A stretch of DNA of 64,000 nt, taken from positions 27,608,913 through 27,672,912 of the forward strand of contig NC_046677.1 in NCBI RefSeq assembly GCF_003369915.1, given 5' to 3'. The notes below the pieces were generated by a model. That model was not told the DNA's origin. It saw only the letters and a program-made list of their open reading frames with translations, and ran no database searches. Source of the stretch: Drosophila miranda (Eukaryota; Arthropoda; Insecta; Diptera; Drosophilidae). Position 1 is the first letter of the stretch. Each line of letters begins with the position of its first letter. Of the stretch, positions 9,163 through 22,127 are shown piece by piece. The position numbers and the translations under genes are program-made.

Positions 9163-10866
9163 TCAATTAAATGCATTCGTGGATGGGGTGTTCTGGTCAT
9201 AGGTCGAGGCTGTATTCCCCGCCCCTGTGCCTGTCCCTGTTCCTGTTCTGCCTGCCTGTTCAGCCACTGTCCCGCCGTGGAATGGTGCTGTAAACGCCGC
9301 CGCCGATGTCGATGAGGACGGACCATTGCCGGGCGAGGGCTGTGATGAGACCGTCGAAGGCGACGGGAATCCCAGACTGGAGCTCGTCGAGGCGGGCGAT
9401 GTGTGGTGGTGCAGGAAGTGCGGCTGTCCGGCATGGACATGTCCGTGGCTGTGTGGATGCGAGTGCGGATGATGATGATGTGGATGCTGGGCGTGGTGGT
9501 GGTGCAGCGGCGGGTGGCGGGTCAGGGGCATTCCGCCGCCGGGATGATGATTGTAGGAACCTAGCATATTGGCGGCCGGATCGCCGCCCTGCGCCTGGGC
9601 CTGGCAGGCGGCCATCAGGCCATGGAAGTCGAACTTGTAGGCGTACCGCTTGCCATGCACCTTGGTCATGATGTTCTTGTCGTAGTAGTACCTGCAACAC
9701 ATAATTTTGAGGGATTGCCTGATGGATATACTCACATGGATTGACTCACCTGAGAGCCCGGCTCAACTTGTCGTAGTTCATGTTTGGCTTGGCCTTGCGC
9801 TCGCCCCATCGCTTGGCCACCTCGTCCGGGTCAATGAGCCGGAACTCCCCCGATTGGCCTTCCCAGCTGATGTAAGCGACGTTCGACGAATCAGCGAGCA
9901 GCTCCAGCAGAAATTGCCACAGCTGTATTTGCCCGCCGGAGCCCTGGGCAACCAATCGGTGCGAGGCAGCGTTCAGCAGTTGATACGGATCTGAAAGAGA
10001 GACAAAACACGCGAATCAGCCAACAGATACACAACAGATGCCCATGCCCCCAAGCCAGACAGACAGAGAAAGAGAGCCATACAAAGAGAGAGAGAGAGAT
10101 TCGCGAGAGAAGTCCCACCCAGCCAAACGAGATTTTCTGGTCAATGTCTCTTTTTCGCTGCCTCTATGTATGTCGTTGTGGACGTGGCAAGAGTGCCAAA
10201 CAACGGAACGAAATGTAATGAAATGCCATAAGCCAGTCGCGGATTCACAGAAACTCATTCCACAAGAGGCATAAATCCTGGACCCGCCATTTGGGGATAT
10301 TCCCATACCCATTGCTGGTCTATAAGGGGAAATCCCTTCAAAGTGCCGGCTCCGAAGTCACGAAAGTGTCATAAGCCACCAGATGACAGGATGACTCACG
10401 GCCAACCAAGCAAAGCAAGGCAAGCCAAAGCAAAGCAGTCCAAGAGCAAAAATTCCCTCACATAGACAACAACATCAACATCATCATCATCATCAGATAT
10501 ACCATCCATTCATATTTCTAGGCGCACCACAGCACCGTAGCACCGCTCACCGGAAATACCAACGATCAAGTGGTTGCCGCCGCCATTGAGGAGGAATCGT
10601 TCATTCATCTCGTTGTGGCTCTGGCTCTGTCTGCTCAGCGGAAATTCCAACGAATTTTGGCAACATTTCTCACCGTTAAACATGATCGAGCCGTGTGTGT
10701 GATCAAGGTGGTGTTGGTGGTGATGATGGTAGTGGTGCACTGCCGCCGCCGCCGCATGATGCGGATGATGTGCCGCCGTCGGGGCTGGTTGCATGCGAAG
10801 ACCAAAGCGACGGTTGAAATCCTCCGAGAGGCGCCACATGACGCCCACATCCACGCTGACGCTCAT
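9163..10866 (-). CDS. Ets21C: Ets21C short isoform without PNT domain (alternative first exon)
   Basis: Exon 10866-10551 opens with [17 protein letters not shown] and ends in a phase-1 donor (TCCG|GTGAGC). That is the same phase as the PNT exon, so both splice to the ETS exon at 9990 (joint reads ISDPYQLL here, NEPNPYQLL in the long form). The product is 361 residues with a His/Ala-rich N-terminal part ([13 protein letters not shown]) in place of the PNT domain. This implies an internal promoter near 10.9-11.1 kb. Short and long Ets21C products are known in D. melanogaster; this model is read from splice sites only. Confidence 0.8.
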
Positions 10867-13408
10867 GGTTCGATTGGGGGATTCACGGATCGAAAGCAGC
10901 ACCAATTTTCACATGAACTTTCGGGATCGGGAACTTCGCAAATTTTCGGGCAATTCCACACAAATATATTTTCAGAGCACCCAAATGGCAGTGGATTTTT
11001 ATTTTGTTATCAGAGTTCACTTCTCGGTAACATCACAGGCGAACCGTTTCGGGCAAACGCCTTTTGGCAACTGAATCGCTGACTGGGTGGCTTCTTATCA
11101 CTTGACTAATGCTGCCGTACCGTGTGGCATCTTCGTCGAGGCAGCGGCTCCTGCTCCACACACAGCTCCACAGCTCCGCTTTCGACTGCCTTTCACCTGC
11201 GCAGCTGGTGGTAAATGCTGCTTCGGCATTCGGTGGCAGAGAGAAGTCACAAAGTCGCAGAGGCCACGTGCAGCCACTCAACCTCACCACCCAGCACCCA
11301 CCACCTCCAAGGGCACACACACAAACACCACACATACAGTGGGAATAAGAAGAGGAAGGGTAGCGTTTGTGGGCCGAAGCGATTGATACCCTTGCAGTGG
11401 GAATGCATATACATACGGTGGCTATATCTTATAGTCATTCGATTTAGATGGATGGATTTAGATGGCATGGCATTAAAGCATTAATATTTTAAACGATGAT
11501 CCGTTTGACATTTTTGATTTATGATATATATTCTCTGACTACAGACTATATTCTTCCTTTTCTGCATAGCATTATAGTAGCTTTTGGGCAAAAAGGGTAT
11601 AAAACCCAAAAGGTATGGTATGGGAGCATTGTGGCAAGGACTCAGATATTTCAACTGTAATCTGTGCCACGGCGACGCGTAATCCCGTTTGGCATAAAAA
11701 ACAAATCAATTAAATCGACGCCGCCTTCTCTGTCTCTCTTCTTCTGGCTGTCTCCTGGCTCTTGTGGATCAGCAGCATATGCCAGACCCAAATCAGGAGG
11801 AGGCTTTCCTCTGCCACAGGAAGGATGCGGACGAATGAATATTTTCCTGTGCCCAAGGCAGCCGCCATCCGCCATCCGCCTGGAGCTGACCACCCGCAGT
11901 GCTGTTGTCACCGAATCCCCCTTCGATTCATCCTCCTGCCACTGCCACTGCCTCAGTGCCACATTGCTGCTTTCATGAGTGACATGACTTGGTGACTTTT
12001 GTGTCGCTGCCGTGGGATTATTTTGATTTTATTATTAGATGCCACATCCTGCGAGAAATTATCATATTTACATCGTTTATTATTAAGTTCATCACTTGAC
12101 GCGACCGCCTGCTAAGTCTCCTCCTGGGTCCCCCTTCCTCCTCTTCCTTCAAGAGTTAATAACTGGAAAAGTGTTGCATACTTTGCTGCTGTCGCGAGGG
12201 GATTTTCCCAGCGATTTACGTTTATGGAGTTGCAAAAGAAAGTTGGAGAGGAAAAGCCAGAGGCGGCAGGTAATTAAAAGCTTGTTCCTAATGCTGGGAT
12301 CGCCCCCCGCTTCCACCTTTTTCGAGAACTTTTCCGCTTTATCAGACCCGTAAGAGACCATCGAGAGGGGTGGTCCAGGCGGCGGAAAAAAACAATCAAT
12401 GAAGCACATAAGTAACGCGTCTATCAGCGAGTCGGCATCTTAATCAGTTCCCATTTAGCAGGAGAGGTCAAAAGGATTCAATTGATGCCTTGACCACAAA
12501 GGATTCTCATTCTCCCACACACACATATGGACCTGCCCGTCCACTCCCCCCACTTTCACAATCGCACCACTGGGAATAGGACGTGAACCCAATTACCAAG
12601 CAGCTCGAAGCTCAATCTCTGGACGCCTCAGATTTATGTGGCTCAAGATTAGATACAGTTACTCACTTGGCTCGTTCTCGTGGAGCATGGGACTCGTCTC
12701 GCGGCCCGTGGCTTGGTATAAGCTGAGAGCAAAATGCTTGGCCATGAGCGTGCCTCCGCGACGGGATCCAGCACAGACCCAGAAATCGGCTCGGCTCAGT
12801 TCGCACAGCTCCTGGCCGTCCTTGGGAAAGCGTCCGATGTCCGGCTCCGGATCGATCTTGAACTTGCGCGTCAGCCATTTCACCCAGCTGGCAATGTCCT
12901 CGGTTGTCCAGGCATGCGGATCCACGGGCACTTCGACGGGTGTGACGGAGTCACTGGACTCGATGGATGGTTCTCTGCTTTCACTGCGGATTGGTAGAGG
13001 TAGAGGCGGGGATGTGTGAGGATCGGGCAATGGTACAGCCACGGGCACGGGCAAATCGGGGGCGGGTTGCAGTCCGTGGCTGCTTTTACTGCTTCTAGAG
13101 GAGCCGGATGTATCCGAATCAGAGTCCGTTGTGGAGTCCGAGTCCGAGGAGGTATTGGAGTCGCTAGTCGAACTGCTGCTGTAGCGCCGCCGGCGGCATC
13201 GTCTCTGCTGGTAACCTCCTCCTCCACTCCCCGCCTTTGACGTCGCCTTCTCCGACGACTCTTCCAGTTTCGATTCGGTTGTAGGTCTAACTGTCTTTGG
13301 TGGGACATCCTGGTGCATGGGATAAAGGCTGAGCCCAATCACTGGCCTCGCACCGTGTATGGTTTGTATGAGGCTTTGGCTGTGGCTGTGGCCCTGCACA
13401 AGGGCCAT
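9163..13408 (-). CDS. Ets21C: ETS transcription factor Ets21C, long isoform with PNT domain
   Basis: Exons 13408-12667, 9990-9750 and 9691-9163 join in frame to 503 residues. Ets21C is a JNK- and stress-responsive ETS factor related to human FLI1/ERG. After a Ser/Asp-rich stretch (about residues 70-115), the Pointed (SAM) domain runs from about 160 to 238 ([30 protein letters not shown]). The ETS DNA-binding domain (about 265-350) has the signature [33 protein letters not shown] and the two recognition-helix arginines. The C-terminus is rich in His, Ser and Gly-Thr. ATG 13408 is the first in frame; the 50-odd codons before it are open but without ATG. A separate short isoform shares the last two exons. 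Upstream 5'UTR exons are not determined. Confidence 0.9.
9991..10550 (-). other. Ets21C intron upstream of the ETS exon
   Basis: Non-coding, with a GA-rich tract (10066-10104) and CAA/CAT repeats at 10468-10497. The acceptor CTTTCAG lies at 9991-9997. Confidence 0.6.
10867..12666 (-). promoter_or_regulatory. Ets21C intron and presumed promoter of the short isoform
   Basis: This lies between the two alternative first coding exons. The first 250 bases upstream of the short-isoform ATG should hold its 5'UTR and promoter. No clear TATA or initiator is seen. A plus-strand GGTATAAAAC at 11597-11605 is not followed by anything gene-like. The remainder shows no coding signal. Confidence 0.4.
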
Positions 13409-15622
13409 TAATGTGGGGGACACTGTCTCCTCAGCTTTGTACTTTACTTTCGAGAGACATGGGGGGATTCCTGGAACGGCACTTATTTGCACACTCGTAT
13501 GTATATTTATTGTCGCCCCGCCAACCGGTTGGACGCAGACGCAGCGAAACGGATTTAGGATTGTAGTCCGTTATGGTTCGATGATTCACCGGTATTTCAC
13601 CTGCTGCTGCCCGCCGAACGGAATCACTTTCCACGTGCCGTTGAATGCCGCGGAAATCTTTAGCCTGGCACAGCGGATTTTTCCGTTTGGAAAATTTTAA
13701 TAACCGTAATAACCGTTATTGCCCCTACTCGACGACTATCGAGCTGGATATGCGATCGATTGATCGATGATCTTTGATCCACACAGGCCGACCGAGTTCC
13801 ACAGAGGCGACCGCTCCGATTGGGGTATGACGAGTTAATGATCGGCCCGAGTGGCCGGTGATAAAGCCATGACGATAAAGCCACCAGCCACCACAGAGCT
13901 TTCCTCGCTCTCTCTCGCATGCTTTAGCCAAGATCCGAGTGCCCCGTGAGCAATCGGCAGCCTTCGTCGAATGCGCGAATACTGTTACTAGTTTGCCCAC
14001 TGAATTCTCCATGGGTCCGCGGAGCTTTTGCGCCACTTGCTCTCACGATCCGTCGCTCTCTCTCGCCTTATCGGGCGCTCGTCGGATCGTCAGCAAATAG
14101 CAACCTTAAGCATGACGTCGTTGCGTGAGTCATACGCCAAGCGAGTAAGCGAAACAACGTCGATGGAGTTCCCCAGGGGCACACGATCGTAGAGGGACGG
14201 AGGGGGTAAGGTCGTCTCTGCCCGGCATACGAAAATTCATTCATCGTTTTGCGATCGCTATATCTTTCTCTCTCCTCGGTGTTTGTCGCGTCATTTTTCT
14301 GGGAAAACTGGCATGAGTCGTGCCGCGGCCTATTGCCTAAATACTGATACAACATCTCTCTTCATCTCTCATAATTTGGCTTCGATTTGCGATACGGATT
14401 GCTCTTTTTGGCCACGGCCACTGGACGACAGGTCGTGTAGTATTCATGTGTAGATTCATGGGCACCGGGGATTAGGCGACCGACCCCTCATTTTGTGGAG
14501 CAAAGAACACCGCCGATGCCTGGGGGCCAGTGGACAATTGCCCCATTATGCAGATTATTTGAATTCCGTGCGAGATTCCGGGAATCGCTTCTGATTTCAT
14601 AGCATAGGACGCTTTTGGCGTAAGTGATTCATGCCAAATTCAATTGCTCCTCTCACTCTAGGCGCCCGCCCTCCGTATCTATTTTTCTCTCAGGCGCCAG
14701 CGATACAAACAATCATATCGCTGTTGATATTCGTACCCTGTACTACGAGTATACGAGAGAGTATATCTAATGGGAGAGCCATACGTACGCACAACTGGCT
14801 ATTGGAGAATTTTAGAAGCCCTTAAACTAATATTTTAAGCATTTTCGCAATCAAAAAATTGGTCGAACTTTAAGTTGAGTTTGATAGATTCCTTTATGCT
14901 AATCTTTATCCAAGTTTCAGCAAAGTTTAACGACATCTAAGATAGTTCTCAAGTGCCAAATCATAATTTTGTATGACTCAGACCTTAAGACCTCAGACAT
15001 CAGTTTATATTTCCAATCAATTTTGCTGAAAAAAAACCCTATAATCAGTTGTTCCCATTTCTAATCAATTTTGCTGAAAATACTCTCAAATTGAGAAAGG
15101 TAATGTTCGCAGAAAACGTATGGTTTAGTCACACTTTTAAAGATAAGAATCTGTTCTTTGGTACGATTATGATTAAAGCTATTGAGTATGCAGCGATTTC
15201 ATACATACATACATATTTCCAAACGATTGAATAATATTTTCATTATTGCCAGCTATTAAATTCATTTCACTGCGAGAGTGTTGTATTGTAGGCCTTGTAA
15301 GTTTTTTAGGTTCTTTAGCAGGTATTCCATAGTCGCCTCGTTTGGAATGTGTATTGTTTATATTTATTTTATGGTGACGCGTTGAAGCCTACGTTGTGTG
15401 TAGAGGAGAGCTTTTACTACGCAGACCCGACCATCTCGAATATTTCATTCATAAAAACCTCTAATGGGTCGATGGCTTGTGAGGGAATGGGGCGTGAAGG
15501 GAGAGCTGCTGCTGTGAGCAATATTGCGAAATAGTATGGATTGCTCATTGTTGCATTCATTTACGCGTAGGTTCGCTGGAGGGTGACCCTTGGCCGGATT
15601 TAGTTCTGGGGGTGGGCGATTC
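13409..15622. other. Ets21C 5' region and rempA 3' flank
   Basis: 13.4-14.4 kb is moderately GC-rich with CTCTCTCTCGC (GAGA-factor type) words at 13908-13920, 14050-14062 and 14264-14276 and is the likely promoter of the long Ets21C transcript. 14.75-15.55 kb is AT-rich, with no recognisable gene and no clear repeat. A minus-strand AATAAA near 15364 could end rempA. Confidence 0.4.
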
Positions 15623-18600
15623 CTAATGCAGTTCCTCTCTTATCTCCTCGTCGTCGGCGTCATCATCATCGTCACTGGTTGTGCTCGTTGTGGTAGTCAT
15701 GCTGGTAGCTGTGGTGGCTGTGGTCACCTGACGACCCGAGTTCCAGATCAAATTAAAATCCAAGTCGCATTCCTTTGCCACCTTCTGTACGAGAGCTCGG
15801 TCCAGCAGACCCGAGGCGCTCCACGAGTTGTCCTTTACGGCTAGCTCCTTGAGAGCGCGTCCCGCCTCCGGATATTGCTTGGCATAAACGAGTGCACGCA
15901 CAAGCATGGCCAGAATGTGGGAGTGCCGGATGGGCGGCAGCTCAGGCTTGACTGAAAGAGGACAATCAATCAATAAAATACAAAGTCAGGAAAGATACTC
16001 CTAAGAAATAACCTACTCAGCATGTTGCGGCAGGAGCCAATGACGGCCTGGTTGTCGCCGTCCCGAAGCGCTTGCTGGATCTCTAGGATCTGCTTGACGT
16101 CGGCCACCGTGCGCTGGAGATTGTTGTAGGCGTGCTGGGCGTGGCTCAGTTTCTCCAGGCACTTGGAGGCCTCCTGCATGGCAGTCAGGGCCTTTCCATA
16201 GTCCTGGTACTCCTCGATCTCCATCGAAGCGCAGATCGCATAGAAGTTGGCCAGCGAATCGAAGGCCTGACCCTTGGTGTAGAAGCTGACGATGTGCTTG
16301 AGGATGGAGGCATCGCCTTGCCAGTCCAGGGCCTGCAGGTAGTTGGCCGCCATAATATACACCTCTCGCTGGCGGGACATGTTCGCGAAGAACACGATCT
16401 TGTCGGTGTTTCCCGACTTGAGGAGGCTCTTCATGGCCCGCATCTTATCCCCCGCCTGGGTGAACTTCTTGGTGGCGCTGTGGTAGTCGCCCTGCTGCTG
16501 CAGCAGCTCTCCAAGCTGTACGAGGATAGTGGTGCGCTTGGCCTCCTCGAAATCCCCCTTGTCGGGGGTCAGCATCTCAGCCAGCTCCTCCGTCACGGGC
16601 ACACCCTTCTCTGTGCAGATTCCAACAGCCCGCTCCAGGTGGTTCGTTTTGGCCAGCAGATGTACGGCCTTCTGGTGTTGCTCGATGCTGCAGAAGAAGT
16701 CCGCACAGCGGTTGATTAGCTCCGCATCCGAGTCTGGACTGAGCTCCGTGGCAATAATCTCGAGGATCTCCGGCTGCTGCGACTCGAATGCCATCTCCAG
16801 GGCCTTGTGAAGCATGCCCGCCCGGTGGTAGAGCTCCACTGCGTGCTTGAAATTTCCGCACTCCTCAAAGTAGGCGGCCGCAATGGCCTTGTCCCGCTGC
16901 CGCGAGGAGCTGGCCACCGTCCAGAGCTCCTCCTGGAAGTCGTTCTCCTTGCAGATGCGAATGGCATTGCTGAAGGTCTGGGCGCGCGTGAAGAACATAA
17001 TGGCCTCCTGGAACTTGCCCACGTTCTCGTAGTGCCGCGCCAGATGGTAGCAAGCGGCCCGATCACCCGACTGCCTGGCAATCGCATCCGCCTTGGAGAT
17101 CTTTCCCAAATAGCAGAGTATCTTCACCTACAAAGAATTAAGGGTTTCATTGATATGTTCATTGGGAATCGGAATATATTCGATGTCACCTGGGAGAACC
17201 AATCCTCTGCTTTGTGATAGACAGCCAAAGCCGCGTCCATGTCCCCGGAGCTCTCAATGTACTGACCCCACCAACGCAGTAGCTTAGGATCGCTGGTGGT
17301 CTGGATGTAGCGCTTCATGGCCCCGGGATTCTCGATCAGCAGTTGGGTGATGTTCTGCGACGGGTTCTGGGTTTTTTCAAAGTACTCCAGGGCCCCCTTG
17401 ATGTCGCCTTTTTCGCGCAGCGCTTGTGCCTTCTGGTAGTAAGTGTGCTTCAGGTGAATCCTGTCCTCCTTTTCGGCCATTTGGAGCGCCTCGTCCAGGC
17501 GGCCTGTGGCCTGCAGGAGTTTGTTGAGCAAATCGAATCGCTTGCAGCGTTTGTACAGATCCTTGGCCTCCTCGATCATTCCCAGTTCGATGGCCAGGAC
17601 GGCCACTTTGGCCTCTGTCTCGAGATCATCGTCTTCCATGGCCTGTCGCAAGGCGCGGACGGAACGTGCCTGCTCCAGGTGGCCCATGCACACCTTCGCC
17701 ACGTCCAGGCGGTTCGTGTGGACGCACATCTTGGCCAGATTCGTCCAAATGACCTTCGACTGGATGGAGCGGATGCTGCGGTAGGCCAGATCCATGTTTC
17801 CCTCCGCCACGTGCAGGCTGAAGTTCAGGACTAGTTTCCTGGTTGCCGCATCGCACTGACGGAGATCTGCAAAGTCCTGCAGCGGCTGCTCTTCCACCAT
17901 ATTGATCTTCAAGCGGACCACGCTGGGCACGCAGAGGTTCAGCAGCTGGCAGCCAGCGGTCACCAGCTGTGACTCGAGCATATTGAGACCTGATCCCTGA
18001 CTCTGATCCGAGTAAAACATCAGCATGATCTTCGACTGGACAAAGTGCATGGGCGGCTGATGAGAGTTTGAGTTCTTGGCTGTTGGCTGAGGCTTTTGCA
18101 TCATCGATTTCACCTCCATGGCCAGGAGTCGCGGCTCCTCCGTGTCCCAGAAGAGCCTCACTGGCAGACTGGTCTCTTCTTGCAGGTCGTACTCGAAGAG
18201 ATTGTTGCGCTCAAAGTCCCAGCAGAAGAGCGCGGAGCGGGGCATGAAGCTGCTGTTGGCTATGACCATGGCCAGGTGGCTGCCCTGGCTGTTGCACTTC
18301 ACCAGAATGAACTCGCCAAAGTCGTCGAAGATGTCGTGCCCAGACTTGCTGGGAAAGAGCAGCTTGGGATCGTGCCGCGAAACGTCATAGGCCTTTACAT
18401 ACCCGTTCATCGTGAAGACGGAGAGGTAGCAGCCACTCAAGTCCATGCCAATGATCTTTCCCTCAATGTCACTGGCCTGGATGCGGTGCAGCACCACACC
18501 GCCCACGGAGTAGACCATAATGTCGCTGCTAGACAGGCAGAAGATATTCTGGTTCTGGAGGCACAGCAGCAGGCACTCGGCGGAAAAGGTCTGCAGCAGC

Positions 18601-20431
18601 TTCACACTCAGCGACGGAGGGGAGGCCGTGGAAGCAGGAGGATCTCCACCGTCCACAGCCACTGCCTCCAGCACCTCGTCAAACTCATCCATGTCCTTGT
18701 CCACTTTCTGGAGGCTATACGAGGAGATACTCCGTCCGTTGCTCATCACGAGGCTGAGCTCGTTCAGGGCCAGAGCCGTCACAGCAAACTCGGACTGGAT
18801 ACTCGTCTGCCGTCCGCTGCAGTGCGTCAGCTGCACCGACTTGGCCGATCGCTGCACCGCCCACAGCTCTCGGGTATGGAACGCCAGCAGCGGCTGCTCC
18901 TTCAGCATGTACACATTTGACAGACAGTTGACCAGCATGCAGGGCTTCGAGAGCTCGTTGAATCCCCACTCGCAGCTTCTGACGGCGCCCCGAACCGAAC
19001 ATATGTTCGTCAGCTGCCAGATATCCTCCGGTGCGGTCACCAGGCGAGTGCCACTGCGCTTCCAGGTGTAAAGGTTGCCCAGGGAGGTGCCGGCGCACAG
19101 GGTCTGATAGCTGGCACTGTACGCCAGGCAGGTGAAGATCTCCCCACTGCTCAGCTGGCCGTACTTGATCGGTTTGCGAGGCAGTATGTTGTTGCTTTCG
19201 GTGCTATCCTGGCTGAAGAAATTGTTCGACGAGGTGGTCGTAGTGACATTGGCCAGGCTGGAGAGTGAGGAGTTCAAATGGCTAGAGCTGGGCAGATCCA
19301 TTCTTAGGAGATAGTTGTCGCTCCGCTCAATGTCCCAGATTCGCACAAAAAGATCGCCTGCATAAGAAATATGATATTATTTGAGGGAATTTCAATGGAA
19401 AATTATTGATGATCCACCTGTGATGATGGCCAGGCTGTTGCCCGACCACGCTATGCCACCCTGCCTGCCCCCACCACGGCCGCTCATCTTTACGCGATCC
19501 AGTTCAGTTAGAATTCCCGTAGACTCCACCAAAAAGAGAACCACAGTCAAGTCCTCCATCAGGCAGATGACTGCATCCCTAAAACAGCAAACAGAAGAGC
19601 TTACAGATGAAGTTTCTTTGCATTTTCTTACTTTTTGGGATGCCAGAGCATCTGGACTATGGGCGGCAGAGAGCCGCACTTCATCACCTCGATGCAGGCC
19701 CCGCCCTGGTTGATGTAGTAGACCACGCCTCCTTGTGTGCATGCATAGAAGCAATGATTGTCCCGAACTCCGGAATGAGTGAGGCCACGGGCAGCGGTTC
19801 GTGGCCGCCAGTTGGTGAGCGTGTCCAAGGCGTTCTCATCGCCGGCCACCGCCGCCTTGGCCAGATTTGCCATCTCCTCACGCACCTCGCTCTCGACGGT
19901 GCGTCGGAAGCAGGCCAACAGCAGCACCTCTCGCAGATCGTGCGAGAACATGGTCAGAAACTGGTACTGTCCATCGCAGCGCCAGCCGGTGACCAGACCC
20001 ATTGCATCCGCCGTGACCATGCGGCCTCCCTGCTCGCTGAATTGCAGCAACACAATGGCCGCTTTGTGGGGTGCATTGACGCTGGCAAATTCCCGATGAC
20101 CGGCAAACCAAACGTGTATGTCTCCGTGTTCCCATCCACTGGCCAGCAGCGCCTTCTCCGGGTGCCAGCACAAGGCGGTGGCCTGCGAGGTGGCATGCAC
20201 TGGATAGGTTACATCTCTTTGCGGCTCACCCTGAAAAGAAGTCTCAAATGAGATAATAAATAATGCAAGCGTGAAAGAACTTACGGTATCTGCAAATATG
20301 GTGACGGAACCGCCCCGATCCGGGCTGAAGGAGGCCACTGCGAAGAGGGGCTCATTGGGATGCCAGCTGCTGATGGTACTCACTGCATCCGAGTCCAAAA
20401 ACTCAATTTTAGTGTCAAAGTACAGCGTCAT
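15623..20431 (-). CDS. rempA: Intraflagellar transport protein IFT140 (reduced mechanoreceptor potential A)
   Basis: Six exons (20431-20285, 20230-19632, 19578-19418, 19357-17190, 17127-16017, 15951-15623) join in frame to 1504 residues. IFT140 is a core subunit of the IFT-A complex, which drives retrograde transport in cilia; in flies it acts in ciliated sensory neurons. The first ~600 residues are WD40-type beta-propeller repeats ([57 protein letters not shown]). The second half is a long series of TPR-like helices ([40 protein letters not shown]). The protein ends in a Thr-rich and then Asp/Glu-rich tail. Length and architecture match the family. An X-box-like motif lies 70 bases before the ATG. 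Confidence 0.95.
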
Positions 20432-20500
20432 CTCGGAATTTTCCTCTCAAATGCGGCAGACAAACCCACAACAAAACGAAAAGAAGCGCCACTGGCAACG

Positions 20501-20514
20501 GTTGCCATGGCTGC
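20501..20514 (-). promoter_or_regulatory. X-box-like RFX site before rempA
   Basis: Minus strand GCAGCCATGGCAAC has the form GYNRCC-N2-RGYAAC expected of RFX-bound X-boxes, which mark promoters of ciliary genes in worms and flies. It lies 70 bases upstream of the rempA start. An everted GGCAAC/GTTGCC pair (20494-20506) overlaps it. Confidence 0.5.
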
Positions 20515-21429
20515 TAACGGTTTTTTGCCAGCCCTGGAAAGCACAGAGTGTACTTGTGTAGTTGCATTTCATCACGTAGGAATTTGTTTGCTAATTCAAT
20601 CCCCCTTAGAGGCATAATACTGTTCAGCCAAAGTTATATTAAATAAAAGGTAAGACAGATACTCAATTGGCCCGACAGGTTGTTGCACTTGCATTCCAGA
20701 TGTAATGGCAAAGAGAGTGGCCTTATCTGCTCTCCCACTTCAACGTATGCAACAACTGAGCCGAGGTTAGATTAAAAGTAAGGTAAGGCAGTACAGCAAA
20801 GCTGCATCAGTGGGCACAAAAAGCTCCTGCAATTCATTCCGTTATCAAAAAAAGAGCGAGAGAATATGCGGGCCTTACCTAATATTTATTATTCGCTGAC
20901 TCAGACTACGCAACTAAAAGCACACTAGTGCAATGTGTACTTACCCATACAGACAGCTTTAAATAGTTCCATCATGTACATACGCACATACACTCCGCGA
21001 CACTTGAATACGACTAAATATAAAAGCCCTAACATTTATAGAAGATTAATCATTATTCAATAATCATTAAATGAGATTAAGGAAAAAATGGAATTGATAT
21101 AACTCGAATTTCTGCTTTTCAAAAGACCGCTTTTAACACAGACACACCTAGTGCTACCAATTTTCTTTACTTTTACTTACCACAACACATATTTTTCTTA
21201 GATTAAGGACACTTCGATTGATTTTACAGAATTTTTCCTCGCGATCAGAGCCAATAAAATCGAATCTGTAAATATGCATATTTTTAATGTGTCCTATTCA
21301 AGCATCGCGGAGTGTACAATATTCATATATAGGTATGTACATATGTTTAAATGAAATCACCGGCAAACAACTCCAAGCGCCTTTCGTACTGCTACTGCGT
21401 ATCATTCGCATTTTGAAAACTCTTTGGAT
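20515..21429. other. Intergenic between divergent rempA and Tspo
   Basis: AT-rich non-coding sequence with frequent short ORFs only. The final 150 bases presumably hold the Tspo promoter and 5'UTR. I see no TATA, DRE or repeat worth naming. Confidence 0.5.
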
Positions 21430-22048
21430 ATGGCCGATAATCAAGAAGCGTGTGCTGGAAAGATTCTGAGAATCGCTGGAGCCGTCATCCTGCCCAATCT
21501 GGGCGGCATTGTCAACGGTCAGCTGACCCGGAGGAATCTCACCAATTGGTATGCAAACCTGAAGTTTCCGTCGTTTAAGCCGCCCAACTGGGTGTTTGCC
21601 CCTATGTGGACATCGCTGTACGCTGGCATGGGCTACGGCTCCTACCTGGTGTGGCGCGACGGCGGCGGATTTGGAGGCGAGGAGGCACGTCTGCCCCTGA
21701 TTGCCTATGGCACCCAGTTAGCCCTGAACTGGGCCTGGACGCCGATCTTCTTTGGCCAGCACAACATCAAGGGCGTAAGTGTCATCATAATTATCATTTG
21801 AAGCTCTTTTATCGCTAATCCATTTCATGCTTCAGGGGCTTATTGATATCATCGCTCTGACGACGACTGCCAGCGCTTGCGGTGTTCTCTTCTACCGTGT
21901 CAACAAGGTCGCCGGATTGCTCTTCGTCCCTTATGTGGCCTGGCTGGGGTTCGCCACGGCTCTGAACTACGCCATGTGGAAGCTCAATCCCCAGAAGCAG
22001 GCGGCGGAGGAGGAGAAGCCCTCGACCAGTCATGCCAAGCCGAACTAG
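21430..22048 (+). CDS. Tspo: Translocator protein (TSPO, peripheral benzodiazepine receptor)
   Basis: Two exons (21430-21774, 21836-22048) give 185 residues. TSPO is a five-helix protein of the outer mitochondrial membrane that binds cholesterol and porphyrins. The family pattern is clear: [37 protein letters not shown], then [31 protein letters not shown], and a C-terminal helix [13 protein letters not shown] that fits the cholesterol-recognition pattern (L/V-x-Y-x-K/R). ATG 21430 is the first in frame. The Glu/Lys-rich tail after the last helix is longer than in mammals. A poly(A) signal AATAAA lies at 22122-22127. It is convergent with the next gene. Confidence 0.95.
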
Positions 22049-22121
22049 GCGTGGGGTGGAGGCTGCAATTGATTGTATTTTGTGATTGTAATTGTTTTTA
22101 TTGAAAATGTAATTGCACAAA

Positions 22122-22127
22122 AATAAA
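22122..22127 (+). terminator. Poly(A) signal of Tspo
   Basis: AATAAA 74 bases after the Tspo stop, followed within 6 bases by a DRE palindrome TATCGATA (22133-22140), which may act here as a BEAF-32 boundary between convergent genes. Confidence 0.6.

Noticed and set aside
11597-11606. TATA-like GGTATAAAAC on the plus strand
   Set aside because: No initiator at the right distance and no gene-like sequence follows; it lies in an Ets21C intron.
13409-13492. Earlier start for the Ets21C long form
   Set aside because: The frame is open further upstream, but the apparent start is GTG; the first ATG is at 13408.
18096-18920. 274-codon plus-strand frame
   Set aside because: Antisense shadow of rempA exon 4; His/Gln-rich as expected from complementing common codons.
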